DNA of 64,000 nt from NCBI RefSeq assembly GCF_025698545.1, contig NC_068576.1, forward strand, positions 55,278,094-55,342,093. The letters are read 5' to 3'. This DNA comes from Gossypium raimondii (Eukaryota; Streptophyta; Magnoliopsida; Malvales; Malvaceae). Both the position numbers and the translations under genes were made by a program. The stretch's first letter is position 1. Each line of letters opens with the position of its first letter. The notes beneath the pieces were generated by a model. It saw only the letters and a list, made by a program, of their open reading frames with translations. It searched no databases and was not told the DNA's origin. This document shows positions 13,370 through 24,504 of this stretch, piece by piece.

Positions 13370-15920
13370 TCAGTATTCATCTAAATAAGTATATAACATC
13401 TCATCTTTCTTCGATTTCCGACGACTAAGCAATGCTTTCAGCAGTCTTTTACTTTTGCTCGGAACTTGTTCGATGTCTTTCTCTGTTTGAAGTCTCATCG
13501 AAGCTGATTTCCGGGGCTCCGAGGGATACTGCCAATGATAAAACAACAGCAAATTATATCAGCATCATTAACATCATATGAATCATTTCCGGCATTAACA
13601 AAACTATTTTATGCTCACCCGCCGCCTTGCACCAGCTGAATTTGGAGTAGTCGGGCGGCTCTTATTTGGGGTCGTAGGCCTGCTCATTGATCCCGTACGT
13701 AAAAGTGGGAATCGATGCGGTGATACCGTTCGCTTCTCTGATTATGTATATAAACATCATTAGTGATTATAAACATGCATAGGATTGCAGTTCAAAAATA
13801 TAATGTAATAAAACATGCATCCGACCTAGTTCTTTTTTCGGGACCGTGGAAGTAAAAGAAAAGGTTGAAGATCGTTGCGGAGGCCATGGAGAAGGTGGCA
13901 GAGATCGCCCTTTTCTGAAACTGTCATTACAAGGATAAATATCAGTGTCTTCTAATTACACAATTAATTACACAATTAAGTACATATGGTTTATTTATGG
14001 TTAAAATATGCCTATAGTCCCTATACTTTTCAAAAGCTAGGAATTTTGTCCTATTACTTTTCAAATTTCAAAATTCACGTCCAAATGTTAATACCTTCGA
14101 AGTTTTTTTTGGTTAACTTCAAGTTATTACATCATCTTTTTTAAATTACATAGCTACTAAGTGAGTAAGTTTTTTTTTTTTCAAAATACCACAGAAATAA
14201 ATTTAAACAAAAAAAAAATGCAGTGTTAATAGCTGGACTTGAATTTGAAATCTGAAAATTAGAGGACTAAACTCCTAGAAATACAAGTTCAGGAACTAAA
14301 TTCCTAATTTTCGAAAAGTACAAGGACTATAGGCACATTTTAACCTTTATTTATTAACGCAAATTTAAGCCTTACCTGGCCGATGATGTCGGAGTTTCCC
14401 GGACTGAAGATGTTGGTGTTTCTCGAATCGTAGCTTGAACGGCTTAGAGGAGTCATTACAAGTACGATCAAGTTAGATTATGATCTTGTCCAACATATTA
14501 AAAAAATCGATAAACAAGGATCGATAGAGCAAGTACCATTCTTGAACTGATGCCAGTCATCTTCGTCGTCTAGGCTACATCCTACGTATTTCGACTTTGT
14601 AAGGTTTGCACCATGCATGGTCTCCCCGACTGAAAATTAATCAAAGACGTTGAAAACATTACCGCATATCATTGTCTCCGTAATTGCTAAAAGGAACAGA
14701 GAAGGGTACATTACCTGGCAAGATGTATCGTTTATTGTACTTTGGCGTATTAATCACCGATGACTGTTGTGAAATCCCTTCATGATCAATATACTCGTGG
14801 CATGTTCGTAGTCTCTACAATATGGTACGTAAAATTTCAGTACTTCATGAACCATCGCATGATGAAGCAAAGCAAAGGGTGGTGTTTTTTACTCAATTTT
14901 GGGATCATACATGCATGATACCCCATGCTTCAGGGATAATTTCCCTCTACAAGCAAACTTTCAACAGCAACCAACAAGAAAGGGTCGTAAAATAGACTTG
15001 TAGTTATCGTAGTTATCTCGCTATTCAATGAAAATAATCCGAGCTGCTAACCTGTTCAATACAAGAGACTCGGAGCTCAGTTCCTGAAACCTCTTCGACT
15101 TTTTCGTCTAAAAGATCGTTAACCTTGTATGTCACAGAACCCAAATGGTCTATAGTATTCACAAGTGCTTTGATGGTATAATCTTTCAATGTTTCTACCA
15201 CTCTGCATATACATGAGGATCTTATACTTTTTAGACAACAATGGCAACAATTTAAGGTATGAAAGAGGAATTAAAGCAACTCACATCTGTTTTTGGTCAT
15301 CATTGGTGTAGGAAAGTTCAAAATACTCAGCTGCTGTGTAGAGCTGTGATCTCAGATTTTTCAAATCCTGAAACAAAGAAAGTGTCATGAAAACCACGGC
15401 ATACAAAGCCAACAGTAATCGGACTCGCGCATGAATGTTGGAAACCAGTATATATTCCCACCAGTATGTTCATTTTTTTTCTAATGTTTTCCATATATTT
15501 CGAGGCCCTTGTCTGAAAGTGTCAGACACGAGTACTTTCACACTTGACTGACACGGATAGGGACTTAGCAACCTTGAGAAACAAGAAACATCCACCACTT
15601 GAAATATTAAAGACAAAAAAGAAATCACCCAAATTAGGCAATGTTTCAGCAATTTTACAGTAAAGGAGTAAAATTTCAAACATGATTATATGTAATCATG
15701 AGAAAATTAAAGCTTGAAAGAATTGTAATCAGCTTATAGCACAAAGCTAATGAACCTTTAAGATGCTAAACTTTGGCTAAGGGCTAAACACATAAACAAA
15801 AATACAAGCACTGTAACTAGGTACCTTAAGACTATCAGAGAACAACAAGCTCTGCTGCATAGAAATCTCATCATAATTCGATGGTTGTCGAGATATGGGA
15901 ATCGCAGCAGCTGCAGCCAT
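13370..15920 (-). CDS. ABIL1: ABL interactor-like protein 1, SCAR/WAVE complex subunit (318 aa, nine exons)
   Basis: Coding exons are 15920-15825, 15367-15285, 15202-15052, 14814-14715, 14629-14537, 14442-14376, 13914-13826, 13737-13619 and 13528-13370. They total 957 nt in a single frame. The N-terminal half ([56 protein letters not shown]) is the helical Abi/WAVE-binding region. The middle is Pro/Ser/Thr-rich, and the C-terminus ends [20 protein letters not shown] followed by TYLDEY, a plant ABIL hallmark. There is no SH3 domain, unlike animal Abi. The protein stabilises SCAR/WAVE, which activates ARP2/3 actin nucleation at the cell cortex. A 5' UTR intron is predicted at 15956-16437. The coding intron between 14442-14376 and 13914-13826 carries a MITE. 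The family is certain; ABIL1 rather than ABIL2/3 rests on remembered similarity. Confidence 0.92.
13999..14345. mobile_element. Mutator-like MITE inside an ABIL1 intron
   Basis: The ends read GGTTAAAATATGCCTATAG and, in reverse complement, GGTTAAAATGTGCCTATAG. The inverted similarity continues for about 80 bases. A perfect 9-bp direct duplication, TTTATTTAT, flanks the element at 13990-13998 and 14346-14354. A 9-bp target duplication and long inverted repeats are typical of Mutator-like elements. At 347 bp it has no coding capacity. Confidence 0.85.
15470..15610. repeat. Low-confidence dispersed repeat in ABIL1 intron 1
   Basis: The stretch around 15505-15560 (CTGAAAGTGTCAGACACGAG and CTGACACGGATAGGGACTTA) is more GC-rich than the surrounding intron. 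It resembles a sequence often found in plant introns and UTRs, and its reverse complement gives no gene. I treat it as a repeat remnant of unknown class. Confidence 0.25.
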
Positions 15921-15955
15921 TAAACCGAGATCGGACCGACCGAGTACGCCTTAAC

Positions 15956-16437
15956 CTGCATCATTTGAAATAATCAGAACATTAAAATCTCTTGAGCATT
16001 TTAAGCTCAAGACACCACCAAGATAATCCATGACCAAAGGCTGCTTATAGACACTGTGAGGCACCTCAAAATTAAGTTTCAGTTAATAAGATCAATCAAA
16101 GCAATTATTCCAACCAAACATTACTAAGTTGGGGAAATTAATAGACAAAAATAACAAAACCAGACAGAACTTCAGGTACTAAAACAAGAAAACCCCATTT
16201 TTGTCTGAATCTTCAACAATACTAGAACACTATATTAAACATTTTAAGAACCCCCCAAAAAACTTGAAATTTTCCATACCCTTTAGCTTAACTAACTAAG
16301 CCAAATAGACAAATGGGTCTAGATCAAAACTCAGATGATTAAAACAAGCAATACCCTTGTTTTTTTGGTACAAAAACTTGAAGCTAAACCGGAAAAAAAA
16401 AGAGTGGGTTTTATGAGTAGAAATTGCAGAGACTAAC
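15956..16437 (-). other. Predicted 5' UTR intron of ABIL1
   Basis: On the minus strand a donor GACGAG|GTTAGT lies at 16438/16437 and an acceptor ATGCAG|GTTAAG at 15956/15955, 35 bases before the ATG. Both fit the consensus, and the interval is T-rich on the minus strand. Transcript evidence would be needed to confirm it. Confidence 0.5.
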
Positions 16438-16802
16438 CTCGTCTACAAACAAGCTTGTTCTTTTGCTTTCCCACTTGTAGTACAACTGAACTTAAAAGAA
16501 GCAAATAGCTTTAGACCCACTTCGCTTTTAACCTTAAAAATCACCAGAAATTAAAAAAACCAAAGGCATAATGGGGACACAAACAGGGACTAAATGATTG
16601 AAGGAGACTAATAATATATGTAAAATAAAAAATAAAATTTACTAAACATTAGAAAACGACAACGTCAACAGGCGTCTACAGGCTTAAAAAGAGAGAGAAT
16701 GAACGGGGTTTGTTCTTTTTTATTTTTTTGCTTTTTGGTCCTTGTTTGAACTTTGAGGGACTATAGAGGGAAACAAACAGGCAGGAAACAGAGTTAGCAC
16801 GC

Positions 16803-16816
16803 CTTTATATATAGTT
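16803..16816 (-). promoter_or_regulatory. Candidate TATA box of ABIL1
   Basis: On the minus strand the sequence CTATATATAAAGG lies about 365 bases upstream of the predicted 5' UTR splice donor. It is a strong match to the plant TATA consensus. It would place transcription initiation near 16775. Confidence 0.4.
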
Positions 16817-16982
16817 GATTTTTATGGAGTAAAACCTGGGAAATTTTAAAGTGTTCAAACCCCATTTTAGTGGGGACAAAACTTGCTTTTTTGCAGCAGT
16901 AATCAAGTTCTTATCTGGTCTTAAGTATTTTCTGAACCATCACTACAATGACCGAACATGGTTTCATTACTTGTTTAAGAAA

Positions 16983-17497
16983 GGTCAAATTCTGCTATTG
17001 ATCCCTGTACTCTGTATAAATTATAGATTTAATCTCTGTACTTTACTTTGGTCAAGTTTAGTCATTGCAATTTTCAAATATGTCGATTTTAGTCATTAGA
17101 CTTCTCAAATTTTGAAATCTGAGTCTTGACCCAACAGTAGCAGTTAAATCTATTAGGTTAAATTTTACTATTAATTTTGTACTATGCCTAAAGTTATAGA
17201 TTTAGTCTCCATATTCTCCAATTAGATCATTATTAGTCCCTACAATTTTCAAATTTCAAAATTCAATTTTGATGCAAAAAACAATATTTAAATCCATAAC
17301 GACTTTTTGTGTAATCTGCGAAATAGCAAGTTATCAAGTCATTTTATATATGTTACCACATCAGAATTTAGAAATAACAGAACTTAATAAATTTAACAAT
17401 TATTGTTTAGTTATGTCTGAAATTTTAAAATTCATAAAATATAGGGACTAAATTCATAACTTACATATAGTACAAGTAGTAATGTCAAATTTTAACC
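16983..17497. mobile_element. Mutator-like MITE, related to the ABIL1-intron element
   Basis: The left end GGTCAAATTCTGCTATTGAT and the right end (reverse complement GGTTAAAATTTGACATTACT) are diverged inverted repeats. They are followed by shared 'stretch-of-T / dTTTAGTCyCTGTAC' type sequence. The flanks TTTAAGAAA (16974-16982) and TTTAATAAA (17498-17506) are a 9-bp duplication with one mismatch. It has no coding capacity. Confidence 0.65.
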
Positions 17498-18034
17498 TTT
17501 AATAAAAAAATCTTTAAACCAGCCTTTTTATATTTGGTTATGCTTGGACTTTTTTGAGTGTTATGACAGCTTCAAGCAGTAGGAAACACATGCATTTATT
17601 TGCAACAGGTCCCTGCCTGATATATATATATATATATAAATTATTATTTACTGACCTAAAATTCCATTGTTGACGTCCTTTGGTTGTGGAGATTATTTTA
17701 AATAATCAAATTTGTATGCTAATATTTGATTTGAAAGGGCGCTTCCAAGGACTTAAAAACAAAGTTTGCTGCTTTCAAAGGAGCTGGTAAACCACGTTGA
17801 CTTGCTCCAATCATATCAGGGATTGCACTCCTAGTCTAGCTAGTCCTACATGTATGATGATTTTGATTTGGGTTATTTTAGTTTTTGGTACTGAATTTAG
17901 TAATTATATTCATTTTGGTCCATGTATGTTTTTAAGCCACTTTGATATTTGAATTTGATAACTAAATCCAATTTGAATCTTGAACTTGGATTTTGTCAAT
18001 GTGTGATGATGCGGTACAACTGAAAAATAAAAAA

Positions 18035-18366
18035 AGGTTAAAACATAACATAAGTCTTTGTACTCTTTGAAAGTTTAGAATTTAGTCATTGTACTTTTAT
18101 TTCAAGGAATTTAGTTCCTATGCTTTTCAAATTTCAAAATTATATTGTTAAATTCAGATTCATTATAATGCTATTTTTTAATTACATGACTACTAAATGA
18201 GTAATTTTTCATTTCAAAATGCTAAATCAACAGTTTTTTTTAAAGTGTTAGTGTTGAATCTAAATTTTGAAATCTAAAAATAGAGAGACAAAATTCCTAA
18301 ATAAAAGTATAGGAACTCAATTCTAAAATTTGTAAAGAGTACAGGAACTTATAGCATGTTTTAACC
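18035..18366. mobile_element. MITE of the same GGTTAAAA family
   Basis: The left end GGTTAAAACATAACATAAGT pairs with the right end (reverse complement GGTTAAAACATGCTATAAGT). The inverted similarity continues inward for more than 80 bases. No clear target duplication is seen in the A-rich flanks. Confidence 0.65.
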
Positions 18367-19869
18367 AAATATATATATGGTTTTTTAAAATTTCAAGCGA
18401 TAATTTTTATGAAATCCAAAATCAAGTACCAATATGAACCTAGTTAGCAAGTTAAAGTACCAAATTAAACTTAATTAAAAATATTGGGGGCCAAATTTTA
18501 CATTTGCCCTTTTGAGTTTTACCCCTCCCCCTTAATTTCCTTTGTTTAGTTGTTGAAATTGAAACAGAATGTGTTCGGTTTGGGCCATTAATTGGGGGAC
18601 CCCATCTCACCTTCTTCTTTTCATTTTTTCCAAAGATATCAGTCTTTTTCTCCCCTTGTTGCGCAGGAACTGATGGTTTAATTTCCATTGCCCTGATTTA
18701 AACATATTATCACCTACCAATATTTATCTCATTTTAAAGGTCTATTTCTGCCCTTAGACCTTCAAAAAAAATTATGCCCTGGCCCCTATACTTTTAATTT
18801 TTTTTTATTTATCTAATTTAAAAATTAAAGTCTAATTGACTTTTTTTATTAAATATGAATAGAGGTTATCAATTAAACTTAAAATTTTAAATCAAAGCTT
18901 TATATGTTAATAAATCATATTTCAAATTTAATTTTTTTTAGACCGGTACAATGTTGAATCAAATCAGTACAAAGCACAATCGATAAAAAATTAGTCAAAA
19001 CTCACACATGGTGAGACAAAAACCCATAAATCGCAATTGTGCATAATAGAACTCGAATCTAAGTACAAAAAAGACCTAAGGCCCCTGCTTTTATATATAT
19101 ATATATAAATCAAATTTACCCTTAAATTATAATAATCAGTATATTTTAATAAAAAATATTTTTTTATCACTTTCATCAAAAGAAAAGTCATAAGTACTTA
19201 TTGTTCTAAAAATAAAATTAATTTACTAAAAACTACATTATTTTATTAATATAGTAAAATATTATAAAATTAAACTATTGCCTAATGCGTGATAAAAATA
19301 TTTACTAAAATATATTTTCAAATAATCTTATATTACATCAACCAAAACTTTATATTTTAACTGTATCAACCAAACCAGATAATATAACCCTTAAAAAATA
19401 AATCTCAGAATGGGTATTCATACTGCACCTCTCAATGAATCATGAAAATGGAATCCATCTCAGCCTATTCTAAATTCCAACGAACAATCATTTGGTTCCC
19501 CATATGAATAATGGAAGCTGCAGTCTAAAACCAAAGAGAGAGAGAGAAAAAGAAATTACAACCTCAAACTTATTGTGATGTTTAAATGGTGGATTCAAAA
19601 ATAAATTAAAATTTGGAACTTTATGATTTGCAAAAGATAGTGATGTTTATTTTTTAAATAGAAATTAGTGACATTCATGGTTTGGTCGTGCATTTCAGCA
19701 ACAGCTAAACCAAGCTTATCATGACGATGCCATTTTTTATATTAATTTTTGGGTATCTTATATTATAATTTTATTGTCATTATTTTATTAATATTACGAA
19801 CTTGAAAATCAGCTATTCGAAATATATTTTTTTGTAATTATGTGTATTTTCATTTAAAAGTTTAAATTT

Positions 19870-19970
19870 ATCCGTAACTCTTCCCAATTCATAAATAAGA
19901 ATAATATGTTTCAACGCACTTGAACTCATATTCTCTTGTATTGACAAAAATACTTATGTCAATTGATCGT
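19870..19970 (-). repeat. SINE-like element, copy 2
   Basis: The reverse complement contains AGAGAATATGAGTTCAAGTG, a B-box-like region, then GTTGAAACATATTATTCTTA and GGAAGAGTTACGGAT. These are in the same order as copy 1. The upstream A-box region is degraded. Confidence 0.5.
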
Positions 19971-20149
19971 GGTATTATGATATTGTTATAGGCGGTTTAA
20001 CCAAGTTTATTCTAAAACTTTTGGTTTTGCAATATTAACAATTTGTCTTTTATTTTATTGGATTATTTGTAAAGATAAAGATATTTTTTGAACATTAATT
20101 TCATTATAATGTTCTTATCATATCGACTATTTTTATGTAATATTTAGAA

Positions 20150-20220
20150 CTACTCATAATCCCTCTCTAACTTTTAATTAAGAAGTAATGTATTTCAACA
20201 GATTTTGACTGTGTGATAGG
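20150..20220 (-). repeat. SINE-like element, partial copy 3
   Basis: The reverse complement reads TCAAAATCTGTTGAAATACA, then TTAGAGAGGGATTATGAGTA. This matches the body and 3' part of the family. The 5' pol III boxes are missing or unrecognisable. Confidence 0.4.
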
Positions 20221-21663
20221 TATGTATCTTTTATTAAAGGAATATTTCCTTCTTATAATGTGGAAATAGACTTGGTATTTTATAGAAATCGTGATTTATA
20301 GTGGCCATAAGAATACATAATATTTTTAAAGTGTATTTATCGAGTCGTGCATTAGTGAACCCATCGGTGGCGTGATTGGTGGGAAAGGGAAATTGTATGT
20401 GTCCCCCCTCCCACTATGGCTGGAAAATGATTGTTTATTTATTTATTTCTTTCTTTTAATTTTCCCGCTTCTCAATTTCTTTATCTTATCTTCTTTCCAG
20501 AAAAGTCATTTTCCAGCCCCTAAGTCTAGCTTCAGTTTTATATATTTATCTATTTTCACTAGTTTAAAATTTAAATAATTTTATATTATTAACATTTTAA
20601 TAATTCAACTATTATATTTTATGCTCAATTAATGTAGACCGTGTATATCAAGTTTGACATAAATTTAAATTTTTGACTATTTAAAATATATCAAACGTTA
20701 AGTATATATTAATATAGACAATATTTTAGATTAATATGATATTATATTAACAAGTTCAACGGTTAAATGATTGAAATATTCATTATATAAAAAATTATTA
20801 AAATTATATAAAACAACTTAAAATTTGGACCATATATTATATTATTTATCGTGTATTTATATTCGAAGAACAAATCTAGTTCATCATTGTACAACATTTA
20901 GTGGGCTGAACCGAATTGTGAGTTCCAAATCTCTTATGGACTTCCTTCAGCGGCCCGGTAAATTTTCACATTTAAGCTTTACACTTTGATAGAAAAAAAA
21001 ATTATATATTAATTTCAACTGACTTAAGCCTTGTTATTTCTCTCTCTTCTCAATATTGCAATGAATAATCACTTAAAAAAAATAAAAAAGTTATAAGTTG
21101 CGGTTGCAAAAGAATATTTTGTCCACGTTTAATTGAATCGAGTGAATTATTTAAATTAGTCTAGTTGGTAAATTTTATTTTAGCATATTAACTCATACAA
21201 CAGCAGGAGAATATCAGTATGGGAAGTTAGAGGTGATTGTTCGTTTGAATTGAGTGGTTGATGAGATTTATTTTATAATCTTAACTTAATTTGAAAGTTT
21301 TACAAAATAAGTCGAGTCGAGACAAGTAAATTTGTTCAAGTTAAATTTAAAATATTAAATAAGTTAAAATTAAAATCTTGATGACATGACTAATTTTCAA
21401 GTCAGAGCAAATGAATTTGGTATTTGTACATATTTGAAAACTCTTTCAAGCAAATACAAGAGAAAATTAAGTTAATTTAGTATGGTAAACTTGATTTCAT
21501 GATTTACTCGTTTTAAGGACTCAAATTAATCTTTTTAAAAATAATTATATTTTATTTTTTATAAAATTTATTTTGAATTTTTTTAATTATTTGAGTTGTT
21601 TATAAATTTTTAATTTGGATTTTGAATTTTTATTTTATTTTTTGAAGGTTTTTTTAATTTTTT

Positions 21664-22045
21664 GAGTTAAATCACTATTTGGGTCCTGAACTTGACAACT
21701 ATCCTACGTTGAGAGTTGTGCTTTTTTTTGTCCAAGTTAAATCTTGAACTTGGCAATTGTTCACACATTATGACTTGAACTTGACAAATTTTCTCAGGTT
21801 GGAGCCTGAACTTTTTTTTTTATTGACATTAGGTCTTGAATTTGGCAATTTTATTTTTTAGGACTAACCTAGACAACAAAAATGTTGGAACGTTTGTCAA
21901 GTTCAGGGCCTAACTTGGACTCAAAAAAGGTTCAAGCCCTAATATGAGAACAATTGTCAAGTTCAAGACTTAATTTAAACAAAAAAAAAGTTCAAGTCCT
22001 AATGTGAGAAAAGTTACCAAATTTAAGCCAAAATATGATTTAATC
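21664..22045. mobile_element. Inverted-repeat element built from short internal repeats
   Basis: The left part has phrases such as GTCCTGAACTTGACAACTAT, ATCTTGAACTTGGCAATTGT and GACTTGAACTTGACAAATTT. The right part has their reverse complements, for example ACAATTGTCAAGTTCAAGAC and AACGTTTGTCAAGTTCAGGG. The element is thus a palindrome whose arms are themselves about 2-3 tandem units of ~60-100 bp. It has no coding potential. Confidence 0.6.
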
Positions 22046-22599
22046 CATTCTTTTAGATGAATCAAAAAAAATTTTTATTTTCAAAATTGATAGGAATGCA
22101 ATGGATATTTATACTAATTTGTTTTTCGATCTATTTAAAATTTTCATATTGTAAAAATTATACTCCATTTAAACTTGAAAATCTATTTAAATAAATTTAG
22201 AAAACTGACTCGGAATTATGGATTGAGATGATATTTTGCCTATTTGTTTTATCTTTCTTATCTTCTTTGGACCCAATGTGTCTTGAGTTATTACAAGTGG
22301 CCTTAAGGCCTTACTTACAATTGGCCCATTTCTCTGAAATTAAAAAATAAAATAAAAAAAGGCAATAGAATATTTGGTAAAAGATTTTAATCTTCTTCGT
22401 TAAGATTAAAGTAATTCACGTGTGAATCCTTAAAAAAATGGAGCATAATGCAGATCAAATAAGATGGACAAGCAAAATCATTGGTATAACATGCACAACC
22501 AATGAATGCTTCATTATATGTAATAATTCTTAATCAAGGAAGAGAATGAGGAGAATTCACCATACAGTCGAAAAATAATTTGATTATTATATAGGATTG

Positions 22600-22833
22600 G
22601 ATTGTATCTATTACTAATTATTTAATATTATTTCGATATCTTTTTTCATGTTATTAACACATCATTTAAGTAATTTTTTTAACCTGAACCTTGGGTCATA
22701 GGTTCAGAGTCCAATATTCAAGGTTTCAAGGTCCCGCCCCAGGTTGAAAAAAATTATCAAAATGATGTGCTAATGACATGAAAAAAGATGTTGAAATGAT
22801 ATTAAATAATTGATAAGGATTACAACATGACGT
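22600..22833. mobile_element. Foldback element with G-rich, telomere-like loop (short copy)
   Basis: The left arm (TTATTTAATATTATTTCGAT, then CTTTTTTCATGTTATTAACA) and the right arm (reverse complement TTATTTAATATCATTTCAAC, then CTTTTTTCATGTCATTAGCA) pair over about 90 bases. The loop at 22682-22738 contains AACCTGAACCTTGGG and AAGGTTTCAAGG. The arm core matches the longer element at 57514-58288. Confidence 0.65.
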
Positions 22834-23000
22834 GGCATCTCTGTTTCCTACCATCTTTTTCCAATGAAGGAAAGGCTCTCTTACATGTGTAGTAATTAAA
22901 TCACACCAAAATCCACGTGGTGACTTCATATCAGGACTAAATCTTTTAATGATACATATATTGTCCTTAAACTGATTGGAGAAAAAAATACTTATTATCG

Positions 23001-23112
23001 ATTGAGTCTTAACTCGGTTTGCATTGACATGAGTAAGAGGATGTATGTTTAAGCATGCTGAAACGCGTTTATTCTCCTACTTAAGGGTTGAATGAGTTAT
23101 AGGTAATTCTAA
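23001..23112 (+). repeat. SINE-like element, copy 4
   Basis: The copy reads ATTGAGTCTTAACTCGGTTT (A-box region, degraded), then GAGGATGTATGTTTAAGCAT, GCTGAAACGCGTTTATTCTC and a TTAAGGGTTGAATGAGTTA tail region. These are the same blocks as the other family members. Confidence 0.5.
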
Positions 23113-23271
23113 ATATTATGTCAATTTAGAAACTTTTAATGATACATATATTCCGGCTATATAATACTATTATTATACTTTATACAATATATACTGCTAT
23201 TTCTTTTGAACATTCAGGTTTCCATTCAATTCTTTTAACTTTGCAGTGCTTTTAAAAAGAATGGATAAAAG

Positions 23272-23386
23272 CCGATTGAGTTTTAGCGTTGTTATCAGTA
23301 TAAGAGGATGTGGATTTAAGTGTATTGAAACGCATTATCCTCTTATTTAAGGGTTGAGGAGGGATTATGCATGGGTAGTTTTATAC
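23272..23386 (+). repeat. SINE-like element, copy 5
   Basis: It contains GATTGAGTTTTAGCGTTGTT, AAGAGGATGTGGATTTAAGT, GTATTGAAACGCATTATCCT and TTGAGGAGGGATTATGCATG. It lies only about 160 bases from copy 4 in the same orientation. Confidence 0.55.
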
Positions 23387-23504
23387 ATTATATAAAAAAC
23401 AAAAATTAAAATTTGTCGATGCTACTTTGCAGATCAGATTTTTGAGGAAGAAATATTCGCTAATGAAAAGTAGCTAAAGTTTTGGAGGGGTGAAATTGAA
23501 AATA

Positions 23505-24020
23505 AGGTTTAATATATCATTTGGTATTTGAGTTTGACATTTTTTAATGTGTTACTTGTGTTATTTTTATTCAATCTAGCACTTATGTTTGACAAAATTA
23601 TATATTTTGGTACTAAAAGGTAACAATATTAACTTTTTAGCGTTTAATTTGATTTTAGGGTTAATCGGTGAAAGTTAATTATTAATATTATTAGGCTTGA
23701 TTTTTTCATTATTTGTTAATAGAATAAAATTAGTCTCAATTGTGAATTTGTTTAAATTTACATTTAATTTGTCAAATACGATTAATTAACGTGATTTAAT
23801 TCGGTTTTAGAGTTGATTTAATAACTAATTATGAATTTTCATCAAACTGACCCTAAAACCTGAATTAAACACTAAAAATTAATATTATTACCTTCAAGTA
23901 CTAAAATATGTATAACTTTTGTTAAATCCAAGGACCACATTGAACAAAAAAAATAAAAGTACCATATTAAAATTATGTGCATTAAGAAGCTTAAAATTAA
24001 CAATAGGGTGAAATAAACTA
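23505..24020. mobile_element. Inverted-repeat element (about 0.5 kb)
   Basis: The segment at about 23570-23690 (GACAAAATTATATATTTTGG, TAACAATATTAACTTTTTAG, GATTTTAGGGTTAATCGGTG) is matched in reverse complement at about 23835-23950 (AACAAAAGTTATACATATTT, TAATAATATTAATTTTTAGT, GGTTTTAGGGTCAGTTTGAT). The outer ends are less well conserved. No protein is encoded. Confidence 0.55.
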
Positions 24021-24255
24021 TTGTATCAGTTAAATTTAATATGGAAAAACGAGAATAATAATTTATGTATATATATAATTCCATTGGAGCAGTGTGAATT
24101 TTTTATCATATAATTTATCATTATATAATTTTATATAAAATATATGATTGATAACATAATCAATCAAGTGTTGTCATTATTGGTTTGTTCTTTTTTTCCA
24201 CATTAATCTAATTATAAGTTTTTATCATATCTGTTTTTTCAATGCAATGCTTAAA

Positions 24256-24375
24256 ATTATCCATAATCCCTCCTCAACCTTTAAATAGGAGGATAATGTG
24301 TTTTAGCACATTCAAACCCATGTTCTCCGGCACTAATAATAATACTAATATCCATTAAATTAAAACTTAATCGGC
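24256..24375 (-). repeat. SINE-like element, copy 6
   Basis: The reverse complement reads GATTAAGTTTTAATTTAATG, GAGAACATGGGTTTGAATGT, GCTAAAACACATTATCCTCC and GGTTGAGGAGGGATTATGGA. The B-box-like GGTTTGAATG and the body are well conserved. Confidence 0.55.
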
Positions 24376-24462
24376 TTCATTTATTTTTTAACATTAATAT
24401 ATATCAAATGATTTTTGCATATTGCGACGTTCAAGGGTTTCCATTATTGCATGAAGAAATAG

Positions 24463-24463
<1 letters not shown>

Positions 24464-24500
<37 letters not shown>
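24464..24500. repeat. (TA)n microsatellite
   Basis: An uninterrupted TA dinucleotide run of about 36 bases. A shorter run is at about 17619-17638. Confidence 0.9.
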
Positions 24501-24504
<4 letters not shown>

